Shown here piece after piece: positions 35,430 to 45,229 of a stretch of DNA of 64,000 bases. This stretch comes from CAVXSP01 sp963764505 (GTDB taxonomy: Bacteria; Acidobacteriota; Vicinamibacteria; Vicinamibacterales; SCN-69-37). The DNA is taken from the NCBI GenBank assembly GCA_963764505.1, contig CAVXSP010000001.1:682001-746000 (forward strand), in the 5' to 3' direction. Under the pieces are notes generated by a model. The model made no database searches. It was not told where the DNA came from and saw nothing but the letters and a program-made list of their open reading frames with translations. The stretch's first letter is position 1; every line of letters starts with the position of its first letter. A program made the position numbers and the translations under genes.

Positions 35430-36260
35430 ATGCGGTCACTCGTGCTCACGGCGGCAGCCCTGCTCTCCAGCGTGGCGACTCTCGGAGCCCAGGGGCTGAC
35501 CATGGGGCCGGCGGATCGGCCGCCCGTCGATGAGGCGGCGGCGACGCGCGGCCGCGCGATCTGGGCGGCCGAGTGCATCACCTGTCACGGTACACAGGCC
35601 CGCGGTACCGACAATGGACCGAACCTCGTGCGGTCCGAGCTCGTCCTGCACGACCGCAACGGATCGGAGATCGGGCCGTTTCTGAAGAAAGGCCATCAGC
35701 TGCAGAGCGGACGCGCCGCCGGCAGCCTGACGGACGCCCAACTGGTCGATCTCGCGAATTTCATCCGACAGCGCGTCACGGACACGCTTCGGGGATCGCC
35801 GATCTTCAAGGTGCAGGACATCCTCACGGGCAACGCGGCGGCCGGACAGGCCTACTTCAACGGCGACGGGAAGTGCGCGGGCTGCCATACGGCGACGAGC
35901 CACAGCCTGCGGGGGATCGCCTCGCGCGTCGCCAGCCCGGTCGACCTCCAGCAGCGCATGCTGTTCCCCCTGCCCGCGCGGATTGGCGGCGCGGGGCGCG
36001 GCGGAGCCGGCCGGGGCGCTCCGCCCGTGACGGTCACGCTGACGCCGCGGGCGGGAGCGCCGGTGACCGGCGTGCTCGTCGAGATGGACGATTTCGACGT
36101 GACGTACCGCGACGCTTCCGGCGCGCTGCATTCGGTCGGACGCACGCCGGATCTGGCCGTGACCGTCAGCGATCCGCTGCAGGCCCACCACGAGCTCCTC
36201 GACCGGATCACGGACGAGAACATCCACGATCTCGTTGCGTACCTGGAGACGCTCAAGTGA
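35430..36260 (+). CDS. Exported diheme cytochrome c
   Basis: 276 residues with a signal peptide (MRSLVLTAAALLSSVATLGAQ). Two heme-binding motifs are visible: CITCH (49-53) and CAGCH (149-153). After the second heme there is a Gly-rich linker (about 185-200) and a beta domain (TLTPRAGAPVTGVLVEMDDFDVTYRD) before the final helix. It probably accepts electrons from the PQQ dehydrogenase encoded immediately downstream, whose GTG overlaps this stop. A TATGAT lies at 35410-35415, 14 nt before the ATG, so the leader is very short. Confidence 0.88.
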   Translation: MRSLVLTAAALLSSVATLGAQGLTMGPADRPPVDEAAATRGRAIWAAECITCHGTQARGTDNGPNLVRSELVLHDRNGSEIGPFLKKGHQLQSGRAAGSLTDAQLVDLANFIRQRVTDTLRGSPIFKVQDILTGNAAAGQAYFNGDGKCAGCHTATSHSLRGIASRVASPVDLQQRMLFPLPARIGGAGRGGAGRGAPPVTVTLTPRAGAPVTGVLVEMDDFDVTYRDASGALHSVGRTPDLAVTVSDPLQAHHELLDRITDENIHDLVAYLETLK

Positions 36261-37855
36261 AGAGCAAGCGCGCGCCGTTGGTCTCGTCCTGTCTTCTTTT
36301 CTTCGCTCTTCTCTCACCCTCTCGCGCTTTCACGCTTGCACGCTCGGCCCAAGCGCCGGGCCCCCACGTCGATCTCGCGACGCTGTTGAATCCGGGCCCA
36401 GACGCGTGGCCGACCTACAACGGCGACTACTCGGGTCGTCGGTTCAGCACCCTCGACGGGATCGATTCGTCGAACGTGAGAGCGCTCAGCCTGGCGTGGC
36501 TGTACGCCCTGCCGGGGGGCACCAAAGCGACGCCGCTGCTCATCGACGGCGTGCTCTACTTCACGACGCCGGACAACGCATACGCCGTGGAGGCGCGCAC
36601 GGGGCGCGAGCTGTGGCATTTCCGATGGAAGTCGCAGGGCGGCATCCATATCGGAAATCGAGGCATGGCGGCCCTGGGCGATACGCTCTACTTCGAGACG
36701 CCGGACTGTCATCTCGTGGCGCTGAAGATGGGTGACGGCACCGAGCGCTGGAACAAGACCATCTGCGATCTCGAGCTCTTCTACTACGGCTCGGTCGCGC
36801 CGGTCGTCGTGAAGAACCACGTGATCACGGGCGTGAGCGGCGATGACCTCGACGTGCCCGGCTATCTCGAGGCGCACGATCCCGCGACCGGCGAGCGGCA
36901 GTGGCGCTGGTGGGTGGTGCCGCAGGGCGCGGACGAGCCCGGCTCCGATACCTGGCCGAGTCTGGACGCGATGAAGCACGGCGGCGGCATGACCTGGCAG
37001 CCGGTCACCTACGATCCGGCGCTGAATCTGATCTACGTCACCACAGGCAACCCGCAGCCGGTGATCGCACATGCGAACCGCGCCGGCGCCAACCTGTTCA
37101 CGGCATCGATCGTCGCGCTCAATGCGGATACCGGCAAGATGGTGTGGTACTTCCAATCGTCGCCGCACGACACGCACGACTGGGATGCGACGCAGCCGGC
37201 GGTGCTGTTCGACGGCGAGGTCGACGGCCAGCCGCGGAAGCTGCTGGCACAGGCGGCGAGAAACGGGCACTTCTTCGTGCTCGATCGCACCAACGGCAAG
37301 GCGCTCGTCTCCACGGAGTTCGTCAGGACGAACTGGTCCGTCGGCTACGACGCCAAGGGACAGCCGATCCCCAATCCCGCGAAGTACCCGCAGATCGACG
37401 GCGCCCTTGTCTCCCCGGACCAGGGCGGGGCCGCCAACTGGCCCTCGCCCAGCTTCAGCCCGAGGACCGGGCTGTTCTACGTCAACGCGCGGCGCGCCTT
37501 CAGCGTGTACTACATCTACGATCCCGGCGACAACCCGCAGGGCTGGGGCGGCACCGACCGCGGCGGCTGGTCGGAGGCCATGCTCCAGGCGATCGACTAC
37601 AAGACGGGGAAGATCCGCTGGAGCCATCCCTGGACCCCCGGCAGCCATCTGGGCATCCTGACCACCGCGGGCAATCTGCTGTTCACCGGCGGCTCGGGCG
37701 GTCTCGAGGCGCTCGATGCGACCACGGGGCAGCCGCTGTGGCACTCGCGGATCGGCAACGTCATGAACGGCCCGATCACCTACGAGCTCGACGGCCAGCA
37801 GTACGTCACCGTCTCGTCGAACAGCGCGATCGCGTCGTTCGTCCTGAACAGGTGA
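36257..37855 (+). CDS. PQQ-dependent alcohol dehydrogenase
   Basis: A 532-residue periplasmic quinoprotein with a signal sequence (SCLLFFALLSPSRAF). It is an eight-bladed propeller with repeated Trp motifs (DAWPTYNGDYSGRRFSTL, GRELWHFRWKS, GKMVWYFQSSPHDTHDWDATQP, GKIRWSHPWTPGS). The DTHDWD segment places Asp at both the catalytic position and two residues later, a pattern linked in methanol dehydrogenases to lanthanide binding. It lacks a fused cytochrome domain, consistent with the cytochrome c gene just upstream (GTGA overlap). The alcohol substrate is unknown. Confidence 0.9.
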   Translation: MKSKRAPLVSSCLLFFALLSPSRAFTLARSAQAPGPHVDLATLLNPGPDAWPTYNGDYSGRRFSTLDGIDSSNVRALSLAWLYALPGGTKATPLLIDGVLYFTTPDNAYAVEARTGRELWHFRWKSQGGIHIGNRGMAALGDTLYFETPDCHLVALKMGDGTERWNKTICDLELFYYGSVAPVVVKNHVITGVSGDDLDVPGYLEAHDPATGERQWRWWVVPQGADEPGSDTWPSLDAMKHGGGMTWQPVTYDPALNLIYVTTGNPQPVIAHANRAGANLFTASIVALNADTGKMVWYFQSSPHDTHDWDATQPAVLFDGEVDGQPRKLLAQAARNGHFFVLDRTNGKALVSTEFVRTNWSVGYDAKGQPIPNPAKYPQIDGALVSPDQGGAANWPSPSFSPRTGLFYVNARRAFSVYYIYDPGDNPQGWGGTDRGGWSEAMLQAIDYKTGKIRWSHPWTPGSHLGILTTAGNLLFTGGSGGLEALDATTGQPLWHSRIGNVMNGPITYELDGQQYVTVSSNSAIASFVLNR

Positions 37856-37859
37856 ACGC

Positions 37860-40548
37860 TCAGGCCTTGGCCTCTTTCCAGTTCCGGCCCCGGCCCACGT
37901 CCACGTCGAGCGGCACGTTGAGCGGAAACGCCTGCTGCATCGTGTCCTTCACCAGCGCGGCGATCGCCTCGGCATCGTCCTCCGGCGCCTCGAAGAGCAG
38001 CTCGTCGTGGACGGTCAGGATCATCCGGCTCGGCGCGCGCGCGGTCGCGTTGTGGCGCTCGAGCGCCGCGTGCACGTCGACCATCGCTTTCTTGAGGATG
38101 TCGGCGGCCGTGCCCTGGATCGGCATGTTGACCGTCTCGCGCTCGGCCGCCATGCGGATCATGCCGTTGCGGCTCGTGAGCTCGGGGACGAGGCGGCGCC
38201 GGCCCATCAGCGTCCGGACGACGCCGCTCGCGCGCGCGTCCGCCAGCGTCCGGTCTATGAACCCGCGGACGGCCGGATAGCCCGCGAAGTAGGCGTCGAT
38301 GAACGCCTGCGCCGCCGCCTGGCTCACGCCGATGTCCTTGGCCAGCGTGAAGGCCGTCTTCCCGTACAGCAGCGCGTAGTTGATGATCTTCGCCCGCCGG
38401 CGCAGCTCGCGCTCGTCCAATCCGCTCGAGGCGCCGAACACGCGCTCCGCGGTCCGGTCGTGGATGTCGACGCCCTGTTTGAAGGCGCCGACGAGCGCGG
38501 CGTCACCCGACATGTGCGCCAGGACGCGCAGCTCGATCTGCGAGTAGTCCGCCGAGATGAGCAGATGACCGGCCTCCGCGACGAAGGCCCCGCGGATTTC
38601 GCGCCCCGTCGCCGTGCGAATCGGGATGTTCTGAAGGTTGGGGTCGCTGCTGCTCAGCCGGCCCGTGGCGGCCACGGCCTGATTGAACGTCGTGTGCACC
38701 CGGCCGGTGGACGGATTGACCAGGCCCGGCAGCGCGTCGACGTACGTGCCCTTCAGCTTCTGGATGCTCCGCCACTTCAGGACGAGCCCGGGCAATTCGT
38801 GGACGAGCGCCAGCTCCTCCAGGACGTCGACGGCGGTCGATACCGCGCGCGTCTTGCCGGTCCTCTTGCCCGGCTGCAGCTTCAATTTCTCGAAGAGCAC
38901 GTCCGAGAGCTGCTTGGGCGAGTTGATGTTGAACTCCTGCCCGGCCAGCTCGTAGATGTGCCGGCTCAGCTCGTCGAGCTGCGCCTGCATGGTCCGCCCC
39001 TGTTCGGCGAGCGCTGACACGTCCACTTTCACGCCGGCCCGCTCGATGGCGGCGAGCACGGGGATGAGCGGCTGCTCCAGCTCGCGATACACGCGCTCGA
39101 GCTGCTCCCGATGGACGTCCTCGACCAGCTGTGGTGCGAGGACGAGCGGCAGATCCGCCCGTTCGGCGGCGTAGGCGAGCAGGGACCGGGCGGGCACGTC
39201 GCCGATGGCGAGCGCCTTGGCGCCGCGGCCGGTCAAATCCGCCTCCGAGATCGCCCGGTAGTTGGAGCGCTCGAGCACCAGGCCTTCGATGTCGTGGCTC
39301 GACCGGGTCGCGTCGAGCAGATAGCTGAGCACCATGGTGTCCACGTCGGCGCCCGCCAGCGTCATGCCCTCGCGTGCGCAGGCAATCGTCACGAACTTCA
39401 GATCGTGGGCGGTCTTGCCGATCGCCGGATCGGTCAGCACGGGCGCGAGCCGCTCGAAGACTTCGCGCGCCGGCAGATTGGGGCTGTCGACGAGTCCGGT
39501 GTGACCGAGCGGGACGTAGCAGCCGGTCCCCGGCCGCGCCGAGAAGGCCCACCCGATCAGATCGGCGCTCACGGCCGACGACGCCGTGGCGATGATGCCG
39601 ATGCCCATCCGCCGCGACTCGCGGATGGCGCGCACCAGGCCGTCCACCTCCTCGATCGTCCCCAGGACGCAGTAGTCGCGCGCCGACGTCGCGGCCGTGG
39701 GCGCGAACTCGGCCACGAGCGACCGGAACCCGAGCGAGGAGAAGAGCGCATAGCAGCGTTCGCGCGAGGGGCCGCGGTAGCGGACGGCCTCGGCCTCGAA
39801 CACGACGGGCACGTCCGTCCGGATCCGGGCCAGCTCGCGGCTCTCCCGAGCGTCGTCCGCGTGAGCCAGCAGCCCTTCGCGGTACCGCTTGCTGGAGACC
39901 GCCGGAGCGGCCGCGAGCAGCGCTTCGAGCGAGCCGTGAGCGGCGATCAGAATCGCGCGCACCCTTCTCGCCGATGCCCGGCACGCCCTTGATGTTGTCG
40001 ATGCTGTCGCCCATCAGCGCGAGCACGTCGACGACCTGATCCGGCCGGACGCCGAACTTCTGCGCGACGCCTGCCTCGTCGTACCACGTGCCCTCGTCGC
40101 GCGGGTTGAAGACCCGCACGCCTTGGTCGACGAGCTGGAAGAAGTCCTTGTCGCCAGTCACGATGGCGACCTCGAATCCGGCCGCCCGCGCCTGCCGCGC
40201 CAGCGTGCCAATCACGTCGTCGGCCTCGTAGCGCTCGGACGTGAGAATCGGCACGCCGAGCGCCTCGCACGCTTCGTGCACGAGCGGGATCTGCTCGGCC
40301 AGGTCGGGCGGCATCGGCGCCCGGTTCGCCTTGTAGTCGCTCGACAGCTCGTCCCGGAAGGTCGGTCCGGCCAGGTCGAACGACGCGGCGATGTAGTCGG
40401 GCCGGTGATCCGCCAGCAGCTTCCGCAGCATCGTGGAGAACCCGTACACGGCGTTCGTCGACCGGCCGTCCGGACCGCTCAGCCCGCGGATGGCGTGATA
40501 GGCGCGGTACATCTGCGAGCTGCCGTCGATCAGGAACAGGGTGGGCAT
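37860..40548 (-). CDS. polA: DNA polymerase I, frameshifted
   Basis: About 895 residues after removing one base. The 5'-nuclease domain starts FLIDGSSQMYRAYHAIRG and includes IVTGDKDFFQLV and GDSIDNIKGVPGIGEKGAR. The frame breaks at CAGAATCG (39948-39955, plus strand); deleting one A gives GARDLIAAHGSLEAL, the expected linker. The 3'-5' exonuclease domain has lost its DxE (ATAS instead), so no proofreading is expected. Polymerase motifs are DYSQIELR (A), RRRAKIINYALLYG (B, with Tyr at the position of E. coli Phe762) and LTVHDELLFE (C). The start is the ATG at 40548, divergent from a lipoprotein gene. Confidence 0.92.
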
Positions 40549-40561
40549 CGAACCCTACGTA

Positions 40562-40567
40562 TATCAT
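40562..40567 (+). promoter_or_regulatory. -10-like element of the 40574 gene, leaderless type
   Basis: TATCAT ends 6 nt before ATG 40574 and no Shine-Dalgarno is present. On the other strand TATACG lies 9 nt before the polA ATG, so the same 25 bp gap may launch both messages. Confidence 0.5.
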
Positions 40568-40573
40568 TCGACC

Positions 40574-41350
40574 ATGCACGTGCGCCGATGGGCGCTCGCT
40601 CTGATCGCCCTCACGCTCGCTTCCGGATGTGGGTTGTCGCTGGGGCGGGAGTACGAATACGAAGAACAGCTCTATCTGAGCGTCGACGGGTCGGCGGTGG
40701 TGGTCGTCAACGCGTCGCTTCCGGCCCTGGTCGCCCTCCGCGGCCTGCCGATCGATCCGTCCGCGCGGGCGCCGTTCGAGCCGCTCGCGCTCAGGCGGCT
40801 GTACGAGTCCATGGGCTGCGACGTCCTCCGCGTCGGCGCGCCGTGGTACCGGCACGGGCGGCGCTTCGTGCAGATCCGGATACAGACTGAGGACGTGTCG
40901 ACGCTCGACCGGTGCGGTCCCCTATCGTGGTCGAGCTACACGTTCGAACGCAGCGAGAAGACGATATGGTTCAAGCAAAAGGTCGGTGAGTCAGCGGCAG
41001 GTCAGGTCCCTTCCGTCCGCTGGACCGGACGGGAGCTCGTCGCATTCCGCCTCCATGCGCCGAGCGAAGTCCTCTACCACAACGTCCGGCGGCTGGCGGA
41101 CGACGCGACCGGTCAGATCGAACGCGGAAACATTCTGACCTGGGAGCAGCGCCTGGTCGACCGGCGCGCCGGCAAGCCGATCGACATGCAGGTGGAAATG
41201 CATCCCCAGTCGATCCTCTACCGCACGCTGTGGCTGTTCGCGGGCTCGTTCCTGGCGGCGGTCGTCGTGCTCGTGGGGCTCGTCTGGTGGACGATCCGCC
41301 GCGGGCGGGCGCGCATGGCTGCCGGCGCCAGCGCGTGGACGAACGGCTGA
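40574..41350 (+). CDS. Predicted lipoprotein with C-terminal membrane helix
   Basis: 258 residues. A signal with LASGCGL (lipobox) is followed by a beta-rich domain with EEQLYLSVDGSAVVVVNASLPALVALRGL and EVLYHNVRR. A single C-terminal helix (WLFAGSFLAAVVVLVGLVWW, about residues 220-239) is followed by a basic tail. The combination of an N-terminal lipid and a C-terminal helix places the body outside the cytoplasm with both ends held at the inner membrane. I do not recognise the family. It is divergent from polA with a 25 bp gap. Confidence 0.7.
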   Translation: MHVRRWALALIALTLASGCGLSLGREYEYEEQLYLSVDGSAVVVVNASLPALVALRGLPIDPSARAPFEPLALRRLYESMGCDVLRVGAPWYRHGRRFVQIRIQTEDVSTLDRCGPLSWSSYTFERSEKTIWFKQKVGESAAGQVPSVRWTGRELVAFRLHAPSEVLYHNVRRLADDATGQIERGNILTWEQRLVDRRAGKPIDMQVEMHPQSILYRTLWLFAGSFLAAVVVLVGLVWWTIRRGRARMAAGASAWTNG

Positions 41351-41375
41351 AGAATAGGACGCGGGAACCTCGTGC

Positions 41376-43451
41376 CTACCGCGTCGCCAGCCGGAGATCC
41401 TGCACTTTCGCTTCGCCGTCGGCGACCGTGACCGCCACCGACGCCGGCAGGACCTGCGTGAGAAACGCCGGGTCGAACCATTCGCCCGGCTCTGCGTCGA
41501 CGACCGCGGTCAGCCGATACTGGCCGGCCGGGAAGCCGCGGAACGTGAACGCGCCGTCGGTGCCGGGACGCGTCGACAGGATTCGGCGGGATTGCGGCAC
41601 CCAGAACTGCGTGTCGGCGGGGAACAGCACGATCGTGTAGTCGGGCGTCGGCCGGCCCATGGCGTCCTGCAGAGTGCCAGAGATCTGCTGCGCGCGATCG
41701 GTGAAGGTCAGGACCATGCCGGACAGGCTCTGATTCGGCTGGATGTCGAGGCCGAAATCGAGCGCGTCGCGGCCGTTCACGGTCGCGGACTCCAGCGTCC
41801 ACGCGCCCGCGTTCGCCACGGCCGGCTGGCCAAAAGTCGCGGCCCCGCTCCCCCGGAGCGCGAAACCGCCCAAATTTGCACGAAGCAGATAGCGGCCGGG
41901 CACGACGCCACGGATGCTGAAGGCGCCGTTCGCGTCCGCGGTGTCGAGCATCGGACCGCCGAAGCCGTCGCCATCGGTCGGCAGGATCGTGACGCGCACG
42001 CTGCTCAGATCCGACGGCGGCTGGGTTGAGGCCGCGTCGAACGCGATCCGGCCGGAGATCGTCATTCCCGGCTGCAGCGCGAGCGCGAGGTCGGAGATGT
42101 CGCGGCCGTTCACGGACAGATCCGTCGATGCCCAGAGCACTTGAGCGATCGGTCCGCCGCGTCCACCGCGTCCGCCGAACCCCCGGCCGCGGCCCGGGCT
42201 GGCGGCCGCCGCCGGCGCCTCCTGCGCAGCATCGACGGCCGGTACCGGCACGCGCACCGTGAGCCGGTAGTCGCCCGGCGTGACGCCCTGGAAGCTGAAG
42301 GCGCCGTCCGGACCGAGGCGCGTCATCGACCGGCCCAGCCCCGGCACGTTCGCCACGTCCTGCTGTTCCACAGACTGCAGGACCACCTGCGCGCCCGGGG
42401 CCATCGTCGTCTCGGGACCCGTGACGCGGCCCTGCACGCGCGCCGTCGGAACGACCTGGAGCTGGAAATCGACGCCGGTTCGCTCCTGGGCGGCGTCGAG
42501 CGTGATCCGGGCCGCCTGCGCCGGACTGGTCGTCCCGGGATAGTACACGGGGGCGTACGCCGTCGATTGTTCCGGCTGGTCCCCGAGCTGCTGCTGCAGC
42601 GCTTGAATCTGATCGAAGACCTGCTGTCCCCGTCCGCTCGCCAGCACGGCGGCGCCCACGCCGACGAAGCCGGCGGCCCCGCCCGGTCCCTGAAGCTGGT
42701 CCAGCAGCGGCTGCAGCTGCAGCTGAATCTGCGAGCTGACGTTGGCGACGGCGTTGTTGCGCGGCACGGCGCTCACGAGGTAGTCGCCCGGCAGGAGCTG
42801 GAAGATTCGATACATCCCCCGATCGTCGGTCTGACTCTGGCCCGACGCCCGAAGCGTCCGCTCGCCGTTCTGCATCGTGTAGCGGTACGCTCGCACCACG
42901 GTGTTGGGAGCCGGCTCGTTGAACTCGTCCACGACGACGCCGGTGATGACGCCGCCCTTCGGCAGGGCGATGCTCACGTTGGTCATGGCCTGGCCGTCCA
43001 TGAGCTGGATCGGCGTGCCCTGGCGTCCAGGTTTCTTGGCGCCGTAGGACATCGTGGCGAATCCTGGCTTGGAAACCGTGAGCGTGAACCGGCCGGCCGG
43101 CAGACCGATGAAGGAGAATCGGCCTTCCTCATCGGTCGCCGCGGAGCGTCCGCCGCGTCCTCCGTCCGAGAGCATCACCTGCGCGCGCCGCACTGGCGTG
43201 CCCGAGTCGCTGAGCGTGACCGTGCCGGCAATCAAGCCGGTGCCCGTCGTCAGTTGACCCGGGAGATCGCGCGCCGGCCCCTGTCCCCGACCACCGGCGC
43301 GCTGACCTCCACCGCCGCGCCCGTCGGCCTGTCCGACGCCGAACGCGCCCGCACGTCCCCCTTGGGCCGACACGCCGGCCAGCATCGCGGCCGCCAGACA
43401 CACGGCGGCTACGGCCATTGCTCGAAGCCTCGATCGCGGGGAAGAGGGCAT
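41376..43451 (-). CDS. Exported protein with repeated carboxypeptidase-regulatory-like domains
   Basis: A 691-residue secreted protein. The signal peptide (about 1-29, ending AGVSAQ) is followed by a Gly/Arg-rich stretch and at least four Ig-like CarboxypepD_reg repeats. These have the form GxVTxxDGxFSFxGLPAGxFTL, for example DEEGRFSFIGLPAGRFTLTV, PDGAFSFQGVTPGDYRLTV, ANGAFSIRGVVPGRYLLRAN and DGAFTFRGFPAGQYRLTAV. There is no catalytic or barrel domain, so it is probably a cell-surface or matrix protein. Such repeat proteins are common in Acidobacteriota. It is a single-gene unit. Confidence 0.82.
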   Translation of the reverse strand: MPSSPRSRLRAMAVAAVCLAAAMLAGVSAQGGRAGAFGVGQADGRGGGGQRAGGRGQGPARDLPGQLTTGTGLIAGTVTLSDSGTPVRRAQVMLSDGGRGGRSAATDEEGRFSFIGLPAGRFTLTVSKPGFATMSYGAKKPGRQGTPIQLMDGQAMTNVSIALPKGGVITGVVVDEFNEPAPNTVVRAYRYTMQNGERTLRASGQSQTDDRGMYRIFQLLPGDYLVSAVPRNNAVANVSSQIQLQLQPLLDQLQGPGGAAGFVGVGAAVLASGRGQQVFDQIQALQQQLGDQPEQSTAYAPVYYPGTTSPAQAARITLDAAQERTGVDFQLQVVPTARVQGRVTGPETTMAPGAQVVLQSVEQQDVANVPGLGRSMTRLGPDGAFSFQGVTPGDYRLTVRVPVPAVDAAQEAPAAAASPGRGRGFGGRGGRGGPIAQVLWASTDLSVNGRDISDLALALQPGMTISGRIAFDAASTQPPSDLSSVRVTILPTDGDGFGGPMLDTADANGAFSIRGVVPGRYLLRANLGGFALRGSGAATFGQPAVANAGAWTLESATVNGRDALDFGLDIQPNQSLSGMVLTFTDRAQQISGTLQDAMGRPTPDYTIVLFPADTQFWVPQSRRILSTRPGTDGAFTFRGFPAGQYRLTAVVDAEPGEWFDPAFLTQVLPASVAVTVADGEAKVQDLRLATR

Positions 43452-43539
43452 GGGCGCTCTGATTAGACGCCGATCTTACGACGCTTGTCGGGTGTGACGC
43501 GAATCGATCTCAGTCGCTCGAGTGGCCGCCCGGGTTCGG

Positions 43540-44070
43540 CTACCGGTTGTCGATTCTGAGGTCGTCGGTCACCGAGAAGGCGCCCGGCACCTGGGCCAGC
43601 GAGTAGGCCTGGGCCTTGTCGAGCTGCGTGGCGACCGATCCGGTCAGCGTGACGTGGCCATGCTCGACGATGATGTGGATCGGCGGGACGGGCCTCGAGG
43701 CGTACTGCCAGAACGAGGGATGGTTGTAGATCGCCCTGGCGATGCTCAACCGCAGCGCGTCGTCCGATGGCGACAGAGGGAGCACCTCGATGTCGTTGAC
43801 GACCTGCCGAACGCCATCGATTTTCGCCACACGCTGGCCGATGTCGTCCCTCTTCAGGGCCCGTGTCACCCGGCCGGTGAGCGTGACGACGTGATTTTCG
43901 ACGGAGATGGCCACGTCATCGAACATGCTGAAGTGGCTGTACTGGCGGATGGATTCGACCACCTGCTGGGCCAGGGCGCTGTCGGTGACTTCCGCCCGCG
44001 CCGTGCCGTTCCATGTCAGGCCGCCGACGAACAGAGCGGCGCCGACGAGAATCTTCAAATACTTCTTCAT
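43540..44070 (-). CDS. Periplasmic BON-domain protein
   Basis: 176 residues: a signal peptide (MKKYLKILVGAALFVGG...ARAE) and two BON domains (about 30-98 and 105-174). Each carries the VTLTGRV or VTLTGSV core with the conserved Gly (VENHVVTLTGRVTRAL and VEHGHVTLTGSVATQL). BON proteins such as OsmY bind membranes and protect the envelope under osmotic stress. No ribosome binding site is obvious. Confidence 0.88.
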   Translation of the reverse strand: MKKYLKILVGAALFVGGLTWNGTARAEVTDSALAQQVVESIRQYSHFSMFDDVAISVENHVVTLTGRVTRALKRDDIGQRVAKIDGVRQVVNDIEVLPLSPSDDALRLSIARAIYNHPSFWQYASRPVPPIHIIVEHGHVTLTGSVATQLDKAQAYSLAQVPGAFSVTDDLRIDNR

Positions 44071-44187
44071 GGTTTTCTAGCTCGCGCAGGCGCGGACGCC
44101 TGACTGAGCAGCAAACACGATGCCACGAGCGGATCCCGCCCGGAGGGGCGTGCCGCGTCCAGGTTGTCCCGTTCAGGCGACGGCCGG

Positions 44188-45229
44188 CTAGTTCGCGACG
44201 AAGCCGCTCCTCGCGCGGACTCGGAACGCGCCCTTGCGCACCTGCACGTCGATGGTGTGCCAGCGGCCGTCGTGTGGCAGGGAAGAAACGTAGCCGAGGA
44301 AATACTGCCGGCTCAGCTCGTCGGCGATCCCCGCCGTGGCCGGCGCCAGATCCCGGCTCGAATAGATCATTTCGGTGCGGCCGCCACTCTCGTCCGTGAT
44401 CGCCCGCAGTGCCTCTCCTCTCGAGGGTAGGGCCGACCGGCCAGTCGAGGCGCTCCTCGTGGGTCGCGCGCCCGGCGCGGCGTGCGCGGGCGGGTGTCCG
44501 GGGAACGGCGATGGCACGGGCGCTTTTCGTCCCGCCGTCGGCGCGTCCAACGGCCGACCGGGCGCCGGTTCGATGCCGGAGGCGTCAATGCCAATGGCGT
44601 ACACCAGCACCTCGGTTCTGCGGATCAGTTCCCGCAGTTCGGTCAGCGGCGTCCGGCTCGACGTGTCGTCGCCGTCGGAGATGACGACGACCGCTTTCTT
44701 CGGATGGGATCCGGTCTGCGCCATCGGCACTGCCTCGGCGACCGTGTCGTACAGCGCGGTGCCGCCCCGTGGCTGCACGGCGCCAAGCGCACGGCTGACG
44801 GCCGGACGGTCGCTCGTCCACGGCTGCACCAGATGCGGCTGTGCATCGAAGCGGTACAGGAACAGCTCGTCGCGCGGTCCCAGCAGATCGAACAGGAAAC
44901 GGTCCAGCGCAGCGCGCGCCGCGGCGATCCTGTCGCCGTACATGCTCCCACTCGTGTCCAGGGCGATTCCGAGGCTGACCGGGACGCGCTCCGCGTCGAA
45001 CTGCGAAATCACCTGTGGGTGGCCGTCCTCGGTACAGGACGAAGTCGTCTCGCCGCAGGCCTGGCACGAACCGGCCCTGCGTGTCCGTCACGGTCGCGGT
45101 CACGTTGATCAGCTCCACGCCCGTCGTGAACGAGTAGCCCTGGGCGTCGGACCGACCCTGCGTGCGCGCGAGCGCCGGGGCCCCGACGATCGCGAGGACG
45201 ACGAATCCGCGCCCGAGCCTTCCCATCAT
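44188..45229 (-). CDS. VWFA-domain exported protein, frameshifted
   Basis: About 346 residues after correction, of the acidobacterial VWFA-related type. A signal peptide precedes VELINVTATVTDTQGRFVPGLRRDDFVLY, then the von Willebrand A domain with the MIDAS motif DTSGSMYGD (a DxSxS variant), GGTALYDTV and VVISDGDDTSS. The frame breaks at CTCGGTAC (45028-45035); removing one base gives VLYEDGHPQVISQFDAERVPVS, the family sequence. The Ser/Pro/Arg-rich linker at about 250-285 is low complexity. ATG 45229 overlaps the preceding stop (ATGATG). It probably mediates protein contacts in the periplasm. Confidence 0.82.
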
